A stretch of DNA of 61,620 nt. Origin: Candidatus Corynebacterium avicola (GTDB lineage Bacteria; Actinomycetota; Actinomycetes; Mycobacteriales; Mycobacteriaceae). The DNA lies in assembly GCA_019114135.1 (NCBI GenBank), contig DXGC01000017.1, positions 1 to 61,620 on the forward strand, read 5' to 3'. How positions within the stretch are numbered: the stretch's first letter is position 1; each line of letters opens with the position of its first letter. The notes under the pieces are model-generated. The model searched no databases and had not been told where the DNA came from. It saw only the letters and a program-made list of their open reading frames with translations. Position numbers and translations under genes: made by a program. Of the stretch, positions 8,621 to 16,800 are shown piece by piece.

Positions 8621-10345
8621 GTGAAGCGCACCCCTCACATGATCGCCTCACTGACCGTGGCTGGACTCTTCCTGTCCGGAGCCATGGTCAGCCCCTCCGT
8701 CGCCCAGACCGAGCTGCCCACGGACAGCTCCGCGGACAATCCTGCAGGAGGCTCGGTGGATGGCTCCCTGGACGGCTTTGTGCCGGTCCCGGAGAACCCA
8801 CTGGAAGACCCTGTCCAGAACAAGGCCAACGGTTTCCCCACGGAGCAGTCCTGCGATGACTCGGACGAGGTGTCCCAGTCCTACTCAGCAGACGGGTCGA
8901 CGGACGAAGCGGTGGTGGCCACCCCGGACCCCTACGCATCCGACATCGCCTGCCGCACCCTGCTGGAGGGCGGCTCGGCGGCGGACGCCGTCGCCGCTGC
9001 ACAGTTCACCATGGGCCTCACCGAGCCCCAGTCCTCGGGCCCCGGTGGCGGCGGGGTCGCCGTCTACTACGACGCCGACTCCGACGAGACGAAGACATGG
9101 AATGCCTCCGCACCCGCACCGGATGACGTCACGAGCTCCACGAAGACCGGTGTCCCGCAGACGACGAAACTCATCAACACCCTGCACGACGACTACGGGG
9201 ACATGGACCTCGACGAGATCGTCGACCCCATCGCCGAGCTCGCCGACGACGGCTTCAAGGTCAGCAAACGGATGAACAGCGCGATCAACCGACGGATCGA
9301 CGACATGACCGCCATCCCCTGGCCCGAGGTCTCCTCCGACGACATCCCGGATGAGGGGGACGAGGTAACCAACCCGGATTACGCGGACTACCTGCGCGAC
9401 CTCGACATCTCCGGAGACCTGGAACCCGAGGACCCGCTGTGCGTGGACTACCGCGAGAACGAGGTCTGCGGCTCGAGCGACGCCGGCACCGGCATGATGA
9501 TCGTCGGTGAGGCGCTGGGGATCCTGGACAACCTCGACCAGGACATGGTCACCGACAACACGAAGCACGTGGTCACCGAGGCCGAGCGACTCGCGTTGGC
9601 CAACGGCAACACCTGGATGCAGGACCCGGAGATCGACCCCGAGCTGTCGGAGGCCTACGTCGACGAGCTGGTGACCAACGAGGAGCATCTGGAGGAGCAG
9701 GCGGACCGGATCGACTCCGAAGACAGCCTGGAGGACATCGAGCCCGACCCGGTCGACGGCGAGGAAGGCACCTACCGTGACCACGAGGAGGAAGGCACCA
9801 CCCAGATCACTGTCCGTGACGGCGACGGAAACTTCGCCGCGATGACGACCACCATCTCCCAGCACTTCGGCACCGGCAAGGTGGAGAACGGCTACTTCCT
9901 CAACAACTCGATGAGGAACTTCACCGTCTCCAACGACGAGATGAACCAGCGCGCGCCCGGCATCCGCCCGAAGACGTCGATGTCACCGGTGATCGTGTTC
10001 GAGGACGGCACCCCGATGCTGGGGATGGGAACCGCTGGCGGAAGCCACATCCCGTCCTTCGTCATCAAGACGATCGTCGGCATCATCGACAAGGGACAGG
10101 ACGTTCGTGAGGCGGTACGTGCGAAGAACTACGGCGCGATCGGACGCGACGACACCTACCGCGAAGGCAACGGCGGCGAGGGTAGCGCGAGCTCCCTGTC
10201 CGTGATCCACGTCGACGACGGGACCGTGTACGGCGAGTCCGATGCCAGGGCCTACGGTTCCGCCCGCTCCACCTCGGTCGACGGCGAGTCCGACGACACC
10301 CAGTACGGCGGCGGACTGTCGTCCTCGGACATAAACCTTTCGTAG
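8621..10345 (+). CDS. Gamma-glutamyltransferase-like secreted enzyme
   Basis: A 574-residue paralogue of the gene at 6777. It has a cleavable signal peptide (AxA-type site near SVAQ) instead of a lipobox, so it is probably released or only loosely wall-bound. The family motifs are present: GGSAADAVAAAQFTMGLTEP, SSGPGGGG, nucleophile Thr393 in EEGTTQITV, RPKTSMSP and GTAGGSHIPS. The sequence is strikingly acidic, with many Asp and Glu. The GTG at 8621 is preferred because AGAGAG lies 7 nt upstream; a GTG at 8603 has no such site. The two copies are alike over almost their whole length, consistent with tandem duplication and divergence of localisation. Confidence 0.85.
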   Translation: MKRTPHMIASLTVAGLFLSGAMVSPSVAQTELPTDSSADNPAGGSVDGSLDGFVPVPENPLEDPVQNKANGFPTEQSCDDSDEVSQSYSADGSTDEAVVATPDPYASDIACRTLLEGGSAADAVAAAQFTMGLTEPQSSGPGGGGVAVYYDADSDETKTWNASAPAPDDVTSSTKTGVPQTTKLINTLHDDYGDMDLDEIVDPIAELADDGFKVSKRMNSAINRRIDDMTAIPWPEVSSDDIPDEGDEVTNPDYADYLRDLDISGDLEPEDPLCVDYRENEVCGSSDAGTGMMIVGEALGILDNLDQDMVTDNTKHVVTEAERLALANGNTWMQDPEIDPELSEAYVDELVTNEEHLEEQADRIDSEDSLEDIEPDPVDGEEGTYRDHEEEGTTQITVRDGDGNFAAMTTTISQHFGTGKVENGYFLNNSMRNFTVSNDEMNQRAPGIRPKTSMSPVIVFEDGTPMLGMGTAGGSHIPSFVIKTIVGIIDKGQDVREAVRAKNYGAIGRDDTYREGNGGEGSASSLSVIHVDDGTVYGESDARAYGSARSTSVDGESDDTQYGGGLSSSDINLS

Positions 10346-10368
10346 GGTTTTTTCTTAACGCTGACGAT

Positions 10369-10396
10369 ATGCCCCGCTTGCGACCATTCGGGGCAT
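10369..10396 (+). promoter_or_regulatory. Stem-loop overlapping the start codon of the SGNH gene
   Basis: ATGCCCCG (10369-10376) and CGGGGCAT (10389-10396) form a perfect 8-bp stem with a 12-nt loop. The right arm contains the first two bases of the ATG at 10395 and the only G-rich sequence that could serve as a ribosome binding site. If transcribed, the stem would hide the translation start. A DNA operator role is equally possible. Confidence 0.55.
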
Positions 10397-11063
10397 GAAA
10401 ACAGAAGAGCAGAAGCAGAACTCATCCAGGACGATCATCGCGGTCATCGCCGCGATCGCCGTCGCCCTCGCCGTCATCCTCGGCATCGTCTACGTCGCCG
10501 GTCAGTCGTCCTCACAGGATGACTCCGGAAATTCCGCGTTCGGCAGTGCCGAGGGGGCTGGCAGCGACGTTGTGGACGTGGACGGCTCGAACGTCACCTG
10601 GATCGGCGACTCCGTCTCCTCCGGGCTCACCCCGGACGTCCTCCGCGAACGCTTCCCCGGCATCCAGGTCGACTCCGAGCCCGGCAAGAGTTTCCGGACC
10701 CTGTCCACGGATCTCTCCGAGATGGACTCCGCGGGGAACCTCAAGGACGTCGTCGTCATCGCCCTGGGCCTCAACGGCTTCCCCGACAAGGACGGCCTGG
10801 AGGAGACGCTCGAGCAGTTCGGGGGTCGCCAGTACATCCTCGTCTACCCGGGTGGTGGCTCCAGCGACCAGACCATCGACGTCATCGACCAGCTCGTCGC
10901 TGCACACCCGGACACGGTGCGCGCCGCCGACTGGCCGGGTGCGGCCGACAAGGTCAAGGATTTCGCGGACGACGGTGTCCACATCGGTGAGCAGGGGGCC
11001 AACGTCCTCGCCGACACCGTCGCCCCGGAGATCTCCGCCGCGCAGCAGCACCTCCAGGGCTAG
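10395..11063 (+). CDS. Membrane-anchored SGNH-fold hydrolase (OatA-type C-terminal domain)
   Basis: A 222-residue protein with a single N-terminal membrane anchor (about residues 12-36) and an extracytoplasmic SGNH hydrolase domain. The nucleophile is Ser73 in TWIGDSVSSG, and the Asp-His pair is in DDGVHIGEQG (Asp193, His196). This is the domain normally fused to the C-terminus of acyltransferase-3 proteins such as OatA, where it transfers an acetyl group to a cell-envelope sugar. Here it is a separate gene, 12 nt upstream of a stand-alone acyltransferase-3 gene, and the two probably work together. Whether the target is peptidoglycan or a glycolipid is unknown. Confidence 0.8.
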   Translation: MKTEEQKQNSSRTIIAVIAAIAVALAVILGIVYVAGQSSSQDDSGNSAFGSAEGAGSDVVDVDGSNVTWIGDSVSSGLTPDVLRERFPGIQVDSEPGKSFRTLSTDLSEMDSAGNLKDVVVIALGLNGFPDKDGLEETLEQFGGRQYILVYPGGGSSDQTIDVIDQLVAAHPDTVRAADWPGAADKVKDFADDGVHIGEQGANVLADTVAPEISAAQQHLQG

Positions 11064-11075
11064 AGGGGACCGTCG

Positions 11076-12506
11076 ATGCTCCGGAACGAAGTTCTCCCCG
11101 CACCGGTCCCAGCGCCTGCCCGCGGCAACCGCCGGGTCACCCTGGACTGGTTGCGTGGTCTGGCCGTCGCCCTGGTCGTCGGCTACCACGTCTTCCCGCA
11201 GGTTCTGCCCGGTGGTCTGATCGGTGTCGACCTCTTCTTCGTCCTCAGTGGTTTCCTCGTCACCACCGTCCTGCTCACTGGACGGTCGAAAGGTCCGCAT
11301 CTCTGGAGCAACTGGACGGCATTCTGGATACGTCGGACGCGCCGTCTGGTGCCGGCGATGCTGGCGGCCCTGGTCGGTGGAACGCTGACGGCACTGGTCC
11401 TGCTACCGGACGTCCCCGCCAAACTCGGCCAGCAGTGGCTGGGCGCGCTGACGTGGAGCAGCAACTGGCTCTACGCCTCGGACGAGACCAGCTACTTCGC
11501 CAAGTACGACCAGCCGTGGTGGCTGCACCTGTGGTCGGTCGGCATCGAGGCGCAGTTCTACCTCGTCTGGCCCGTGATCCTCACCGCCTTACTGGTGGTC
11601 GCCGCGAACCTGCGCCGGACGTCAGCCACGGTCATGGCGGTGGGCGCACCTTTCGCCCTCGCCGTCCTCTCGGCGGGTGCCTTCGTCCTCGCGTCCACCG
11701 CGGGCGCCGACCCGTCCAGCCTCTACATGAACAGTGCGATGCACGCCTTCGGCCTGCTCGCCGGTGCCGGGGTCGCCGTGGTGGCCCACCGACGGCAGGA
11801 GCGACGGGAGCAGCTGCGGCGGCGTCAGCCTCGGGTGTGCGACAGGACGCTGCCCTCCGGAGGTGGCATCACCCGCACCGTCGTCCTGCCCGCGCTGCCC
11901 GCCGTGGTCGCCGTCCTCGGCGTACTGGCGATCATTGTCCTGGCCGCGGTGTCCCCTACCGACGATCCCAGGTTCCTCGGCCCGACGATCATCGCGGCCT
12001 CGGCGATCGGCGCACTGGTCGTCGCCATGCTCACCCTGTTGCCGGAACCATCGTCCACACACAAACTGGGATGGCTGGAATGGCTCGGCAACCGGTCATA
12101 CGCCATCTACCTGTGGCATTGGCCGATCCTGCTGGCCCTGCGCGGTATCGCCGAGAAACTCGACCTGTCGATCGGTGCGGTGGCGGGTGCTCCGCAGTCG
12201 ACCGCCGTGGTGACCGATCCCTTCGCGGTGCTGCTGGTGGGCGTGGTGACCATCGCGCTCAGTCTCGTCATCGCCGAGCTCTCCTGGCGGTACGTCGAGC
12301 AGCCGGTCCTCCGGGACGGGTGGAGGGGCGCGGTCCGTTCTATGGGCGCGTGGCTGAAGAGCACGACGCAGCGTCCCGCGGCACTGTTCGACGTGGTCCT
12401 GGTCGCGGTCCTCGTGCTCGCCGGTGTGACCGCGGCACTGGTCCTCTCCCCGGGGATGACCGACCTGGAGACCCAGCTCTCTTCCTCGCTCTCTTCATCG
12501 GCCTAG
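11076..12506 (+). CDS. Acyltransferase-3 family membrane protein (OatA-type)
   Basis: A 476-residue polytopic acyltransferase-3 protein. Early motifs are LDWLRGLAVALVVGYHV with the essential family His, GGLIGVDLFFVLSGFLVTT, and FWIRRTRRLVPA. WSVGIEAQFYLVWP follows, and membrane helices continue to about residue 470. It should carry acyl groups across the membrane to an extracellular acceptor. It ends soon after the last helix and lacks the C-terminal SGNH domain of OatA, which is supplied by the preceding gene. A GAGGGGA ribosome binding site precedes the ATG. The two genes form an operon by spacing. Confidence 0.88.
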   Translation: MLRNEVLPAPVPAPARGNRRVTLDWLRGLAVALVVGYHVFPQVLPGGLIGVDLFFVLSGFLVTTVLLTGRSKGPHLWSNWTAFWIRRTRRLVPAMLAALVGGTLTALVLLPDVPAKLGQQWLGALTWSSNWLYASDETSYFAKYDQPWWLHLWSVGIEAQFYLVWPVILTALLVVAANLRRTSATVMAVGAPFALAVLSAGAFVLASTAGADPSSLYMNSAMHAFGLLAGAGVAVVAHRRQERREQLRRRQPRVCDRTLPSGGGITRTVVLPALPAVVAVLGVLAIIVLAAVSPTDDPRFLGPTIIAASAIGALVVAMLTLLPEPSSTHKLGWLEWLGNRSYAIYLWHWPILLALRGIAEKLDLSIGAVAGAPQSTAVVTDPFAVLLVGVVTIALSLVIAELSWRYVEQPVLRDGWRGAVRSMGAWLKSTTQRPAALFDVVLVAVLVLAGVTAALVLSPGMTDLETQLSSSLSSSA

Positions 12507-12518
12507 CGTCGAAAATGG

Positions 12519-12538
12519 GTGCAGAACCACTTCTGCAC
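12519..12538. promoter_or_regulatory. Perfect palindrome upstream of nitronate monooxygenase
   Basis: GTGCAGAA (12519-12526) and TTCTGCAC (12531-12538) are perfect 8-bp arms around CCAC. A TAGGCT hexamer (12543-12548) follows at once. No T-tract follows on the plus strand, so an operator for the downstream gene is more likely than a terminator. The regulator is not identified. Confidence 0.5.
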
Positions 12539-12602
12539 GGATAGGCTCACCTACGTCGAAGCAGTCGAAGAAGCTGAAGACATAGCCAACAAAGGAGCCC
12601 TC

Positions 12603-13586
12603 ATGCCACTGCCCCCTGTCCTGCAGCAACCGTTGTCCGTCCCCGTGGTGGCCTCCCCGATGTTCATCGCGTCCTCCCCGGAACTGGTGATCGCGCAGTG
12701 CACCTCGGGCATCATCGGCTCCTTCCCGGCGCTCAACGCCCGACCCGCCGAGAAGCTGGACGAGTGGCTGACCCAGATCGAGGAGGGCATCGCCGCCTTC
12801 CAGCAGGAGAACCCGGACGCCGTGGTGGCACCGTTCGCGGTGAACCAGATCGTCCACCACTCCAACGACCGCCTCCAGCAGGACATGGAGGTGATCGTGA
12901 AGCACCGGGTGCCGATCGTCATCACCTCACTGGGTGTCGTCCCGGAGATCAATGAGGCCGTCCACTCCTACGGCGGCATCGTCCTGCACGACGTGATCAA
13001 GAACCGGCACGCACAGAAGGCCATCGAGGGCGGTGCGGACGGCATCATCGCCGTTGCAGCCGGTGCCGGCGGCCATGCCGGCAGCCAGTCGCCGTTCGCA
13101 CTGCTCAACGAGATCCGCCAGTGGTTCGACGGTCCGCTGCTGCTGTCCGGCGCGATCTCCCACGGCCGGTCCATCTTCGCCGCCCTGGCCGCCGGTGCGG
13201 ACTTCGCCTACGTCGGCTCGCCCTTCCTGGCCACACCGGAGGCGAACACCGTCGACGACTACAAGCAGATGATCGTGGACAGCAGTGCCGCCGACGTCAT
13301 CTACAGCAACCTCTTCACCGGTGTGCACGGCAACTACCTGCGCGGCAGCATCGAGAACGCGGGCCTGGACGCGGACAACCTGCCGGAGTCGGACCCCTCC
13401 AAGATGAACTTCGGCTCCGGCAGCGGCAACGACGCCAAGGCGTGGAAGGACATCTGGGGTTGCGGTCAGGGCATCGGCTCGATCACCGGGATCCAGCCCG
13501 CCGCCGACCTCATCGCCCAGTTCAAGGACGAGTTCCGGGCTGCTGTGGACGCCTTCGACGAGAAGGTACGCGTCCGCCAGCTGTAG
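12603..13586 (+). CDS. Nitronate monooxygenase
   Basis: A 327-residue FMN-dependent TIM-barrel enzyme of the nitronate monooxygenase (2-nitropropane dioxygenase) family, which oxidises alkyl nitronates such as propionate 3-nitronate. Visible family motifs are VVASPMFIASSPELV at the N-terminus, GGIVLHDVIKNRHA, VAAGAGGHAGSQSPFAL (with the conserved Gly-Gly-His), and GADFAYVGSPFLAT in the phosphate-binding region. The ATG at 12603 follows a strong AAAGGAG. The role is probably detoxification. The gene appears monocistronic, with a marked palindrome upstream. Confidence 0.88.
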   Translation: MPLPPVLQQPLSVPVVASPMFIASSPELVIAQCTSGIIGSFPALNARPAEKLDEWLTQIEEGIAAFQQENPDAVVAPFAVNQIVHHSNDRLQQDMEVIVKHRVPIVITSLGVVPEINEAVHSYGGIVLHDVIKNRHAQKAIEGGADGIIAVAAGAGGHAGSQSPFALLNEIRQWFDGPLLLSGAISHGRSIFAALAAGADFAYVGSPFLATPEANTVDDYKQMIVDSSAADVIYSNLFTGVHGNYLRGSIENAGLDADNLPESDPSKMNFGSGSGNDAKAWKDIWGCGQGIGSITGIQPAADLIAQFKDEFRAAVDAFDEKVRVRQL

Positions 13587-13784
13587 CACTGCGGAGAACT
13601 TCAGGAGAGCGACAGGCGACTGGCAGGAGAACGACACCGGCCGGTCCGGTTCGAGGAGATCTTCACCACATAAGGGCGTCCCAGACTGCCGGTACCCACC
13701 TGGCCCGCTTACGATGGCGCACCCCCTCACAAGGTGAACCGCATACACGGACCCTTTTCCGAACTCTCCAACGGAGGTGCCCGC

Positions 13785-14537
13785 TTGGCTCTGCCCACCC
13801 TGTCCACGCTGCTTCCCCGATCTTTCCTTCCCCCGTCCCATCCCGCCCTCGGCCCGTACCACGACCGCCGTGAGATGGCCCTCGGTATCGTCCTCGCTGC
13901 CCTGGCCGGTGCGGTAGGCGCCGCCGCCTGGACACACTCCTCCGGCTGGTACGTCACCTTCATGACGGGCAACACCGAGCAGATGATCCTGAAGCACTAC
14001 GAGGGTGAGCACCTCCTGGCGGTCAGCGCGCTGGCCACCATCGCCGCCTTCGTCCTCGGTGTCATGTCCGGCACCTTCGCCCGGCTCCGCCTCTGGAACA
14101 AGTCACGTCACGGTGCCACACTGGTCACCGTCGCCGCGACTTATGTCGCCTATGTCGCTGACCTGCTCACCAACTACTCCGACGGACCGTTGGGCGTGGC
14201 CCCTATCCTGTCGCTCGCCTTCGGCCTCGGTGCGCTGAACACCTCGATCAGCCGCGGCAACCAGGTGCAGATGCCGCTCTCCTACGTCACCGGCACCCTG
14301 GTGAAGATGGGTCAGGGGTTCGCCCTGCACCTCGCCGGGGAGCGGAAGTGGGTGTGGGTGGCCCAGTTGGTCACCTACGTCGGCTTCCTCGGCGGCATCA
14401 TCAGTGGTGGCGCCATCTTCTACCTCATCGGTACCCACCATTCCCTCGCGGCGATCGCGTTGATGGCCACCATTGCCGCGGTGGTCACATGGAAGCTGGA
14501 CCATCCCCGTTTCGCCCTGCAGGACGCGCAGGGCTGA
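13785..14537 (+). CDS. DUF1275 (YoaK) family membrane protein
   Basis: A 250-residue protein with about six membrane segments from the DUF1275/YoaK family. The family signature GWYVTFMTGNTEQM lies near the start, and GALNTSISRGNQVQMPLSYVTGTLVKMGQ in the middle. The function of the family is not established; transport has been proposed. TTG at 13785 is chosen because a consensus GGAGGT lies 5 nt upstream, whereas the in-frame ATG at 13734 has no site. The 3' end overlaps the convergent alpha/beta hydrolase gene by 53 bp. Confidence 0.8.
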   Translation: MALPTLSTLLPRSFLPPSHPALGPYHDRREMALGIVLAALAGAVGAAAWTHSSGWYVTFMTGNTEQMILKHYEGEHLLAVSALATIAAFVLGVMSGTFARLRLWNKSRHGATLVTVAATYVAYVADLLTNYSDGPLGVAPILSLAFGLGALNTSISRGNQVQMPLSYVTGTLVKMGQGFALHLAGERKWVWVAQLVTYVGFLGGIISGGAIFYLIGTHHSLAAIALMATIAAVVTWKLDHPRFALQDAQG

Positions 14538-15420
14538 CCTCCCCTGCGGTCTCCCCGGCAAACTCCTCGACGAACTCGACGGTCCACTGCGCGATGGTCT
14601 CGGGCTTCGTCACGATGACCCAGTGGCCACCATCGATCTCACGTCGCCGCAGCTGCGGGACGGCGTCCTCCAAACCCTCGTGGTAGGCGTCGGTGACGAA
14701 GATGTCCTTGGTGGGCACGATCTGCTGCACCGGCACCTCGACCCGGGTGTGCTCCGGACGCGGCGCCCCGAGCCGCTGGAAGATGTTGGCCCGGTACAGG
14801 TTGGTCTGGGCCGCCCCGTCCTCCTTGTTGAAGGGCCCACGCTCGAACCCCTCGAGCGCCTTGACCAGCCAGTAGACGACCTTGTTACCCAACCCGCTGC
14901 GCCAGAACAGCTCGGGCAGCACGGGGAGGTAGTTGAACGGGATGTAGGTGGACGCCAGCGCCTGGCGGATCAGGCCCGGGTAGCGCTTCGGCTGCTTCAG
15001 CAGCAGCCGGAGGGATTTCCCAGTCAGGTCCAGGCTCGGACCGGAGACCACGGTGAAGGAGGCGAAACGTTCCGGGATCCGAACCGCCGACTCCCACGTC
15101 TGGATCGCACCCCAGTCGTGGGCGAGGACGTGCACCGGCCGGTCACCGGCGGTGGCGTCGATGACCGCCTCGAAGTCCTCGCAGAGCAGGTCGAGCGTGT
15201 AGTCGCGGACCCGGCGCGGATGCCCGCTGTCGCCGGAACCTCGAGGGTCGTAGTTGACCACGTGGTAGCGCTCGGTGAGGTGTGGGATCACCGGATCCCA
15301 GACCGACATGTCGTCCGGCCACCCGTGCACCAGCACGATCGTGGGTGCCTCCCCGGCCGGACGTCCGGACTCCTCGTACGAGATCGGGACGCCGTTCGCC
15401 CCGGTGACGGATGACTTCAC
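14485..15420 (-). CDS. Alpha/beta hydrolase, epoxide-hydrolase-like
   Basis: A 311-residue alpha/beta hydrolase. The oxyanion-side motif VHGWPDDMSVWDPVI is present. The nucleophile elbow reads LAHDWGAIQTW with Asp102 in place of Ser, which is the arrangement of epoxide hydrolases and haloalkane dehalogenases rather than esterases. The catalytic His is in IDGGHWVI near residue 277. The ATG is preceded by GGGAGGAA. An epoxide or similar detoxification substrate is inferred. The C-terminal tail (PARPAGRNGDG) overlaps the convergent membrane-protein gene. Confidence 0.82.
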   Translation of the reverse strand: MKSSVTGANGVPISYEESGRPAGEAPTIVLVHGWPDDMSVWDPVIPHLTERYHVVNYDPRGSGDSGHPRRVRDYTLDLLCEDFEAVIDATAGDRPVHVLAHDWGAIQTWESAVRIPERFASFTVVSGPSLDLTGKSLRLLLKQPKRYPGLIRQALASTYIPFNYLPVLPELFWRSGLGNKVVYWLVKALEGFERGPFNKEDGAAQTNLYRANIFQRLGAPRPEHTRVEVPVQQIVPTKDIFVTDAYHEGLEDAVPQLRRREIDGGHWVIVTKPETIAQWTVEFVEEFAGETAGEVSPARPAGRNGDGPASM

Positions 15421-15497
15421 TGTTCCTCCCGGTTGTTACACGGTGTTCGTTATCCGGTGTCGACGGTGACAACCCTAGACAGGCGCGGGGTGCCGCG

Positions 15498-15503
15498 TAG
15501 GGT
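15498..15503 (+). promoter_or_regulatory. -10 element of a leaderless gene
   Basis: TAGGGT lies 8 nt before the ATG at 15512 and no ribosome binding site exists between them. Transcription starting at or next to the A of the ATG is expected. Confidence 0.55.
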
Positions 15504-15511
15504 AAAACACC

Positions 15512-16669
15512 ATGTCCGCAGAACCTTCGCTGACCTCCATCCCGCTGACCACCGACCTCGTCCCCGGCATCGCCGAGTTCGAGCCCACGGACCGTGGCGC
15601 GCGCATCCACCGGCTGCCCGCCGCGACCCGTGCACGGTTCACGGATGCACAGCTGTCGATGGTGGAGACCCAGCCCGCCGGGGCCCGCGTCGCCCTGCGC
15701 ACGGACGCCACGCGCATCGAGTTGGACGTCCTGCGTACCCGTCCGATGTACGAGGGTGTGCCGCCGCGTCCCGACGGCGTCTACGACATCGTCGTGGACG
15801 GTGAGCTCGTCCACCAGGTCACCTCCAGCGGCGGGGACGCTCTGGTCATGGACGCCGCCACCGGAACGTCCCGGATCGAGCCGGGGCCCGTGGCCACCAT
15901 CGCCGTGGATCTGCCCGCCGGGGCCAGGACCGTGGAGATCTGGCTGCCACACAACGAGGTCACCGAGCTGGTGGATCTGCGCAGCAATGCGCCGGTGGAG
16001 CCCGCTGCCCGCACCGCCCCGCGCTGGGTGCACCACGGCAGTTCGGTCAGCCACGGTTCCAACGCCGCCACCCCGACCGGGACGTGGCCGGTGATCGCCG
16101 CCCGGGCCACCGGTGCCGACCTGTACAACCTTGGTTTCGGCGGCAGCGCCCTGGTCGACCCGTTCATCGCCCGCACCATCGCGGAGATGGAGGCGGACGT
16201 GATCAGCGTGAAGTTCGGCATCAACGTGGTCAACTCCGACCTGATGCGTCGTCGTGCCTTCGGCCCCGCGGTCCACGGCTTCCTCGACACCATCCGCGAC
16301 CGGCACCCGGACATCCCGCTGATACTGATGTCCTCCGCCTACTGCCCGATCCAGGAGACCACCCCGGGTCCGCTGGCACCCGACTTCAGCGACGGGACGA
16401 TGAAGTTCGCGGCCAGCGGCGACCCGGCGGAGGTGACGGAAGGTCCGCTGGGGAAACTCAGCCTCGAGGTGGTGCGCAGTGAACTGGAGGCGGTCGTCGC
16501 CCAGCGCGCCGACGAGGACCCGAACCTCAGCTACGTCAACGGCCTCGACCTGTACGGGCCGGCCGACCACGATGAGTTCCCGCTGACGGACAATTTGCAC
16601 CCCGGACCGGAGGCGCACCGTCTGATCGGCGAGCGTTTCATCCCCGTGCTGCGGGGTCAGCTGAGGTAG
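15512..16669 (+). CDS. SGNH/GDSL-family esterase with N-terminal beta domain
   Basis: A 385-residue protein without a signal peptide. The first 165 residues look like the jelly-roll domain found before some carbohydrate-esterase-type SGNH domains. The hydrolase part follows: nucleophile Ser178 in HHGSSVSHGSN, block II Gly in NLGFGGSALV, block III Asn in KFGINVVN, and the Asp-x2-His of DNLHPGPEAH near the C-terminus. All four SGNH blocks are present, so the enzyme should be active on an acyl ester. The substrate is unknown; de-acetylation of a sugar is plausible. It is divergent from the epoxide-hydrolase-like gene and apparently leaderless. Confidence 0.8.
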   Translation: MSAEPSLTSIPLTTDLVPGIAEFEPTDRGARIHRLPAATRARFTDAQLSMVETQPAGARVALRTDATRIELDVLRTRPMYEGVPPRPDGVYDIVVDGELVHQVTSSGGDALVMDAATGTSRIEPGPVATIAVDLPAGARTVEIWLPHNEVTELVDLRSNAPVEPAARTAPRWVHHGSSVSHGSNAATPTGTWPVIAARATGADLYNLGFGGSALVDPFIARTIAEMEADVISVKFGINVVNSDLMRRRAFGPAVHGFLDTIRDRHPDIPLILMSSAYCPIQETTPGPLAPDFSDGTMKFAASGDPAEVTEGPLGKLSLEVVRSELEAVVAQRADEDPNLSYVNGLDLYGPADHDEFPLTDNLHPGPEAHRLIGERFIPVLRGQLR

Positions 16670-16800
16670 CTGCGGACATTCATCCTGGTTGGAAATGGGT
16701 CGGAGGGAGGCGGATATGAAAGTATCCCGTGTGTCGCAGTGGAAAATGTTGTAGGTTGTAGCCGCTCAACATCGCCAGACGCCCCTCACCGGAGGAGAAC

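Noticed and set aside
12519..12538. Rho-independent terminator of the acyltransferase operon
   Set aside because: The stem is perfect but no T-tract follows on the plus strand, and a -10-like hexamer follows instead; I list it as an operator candidate.
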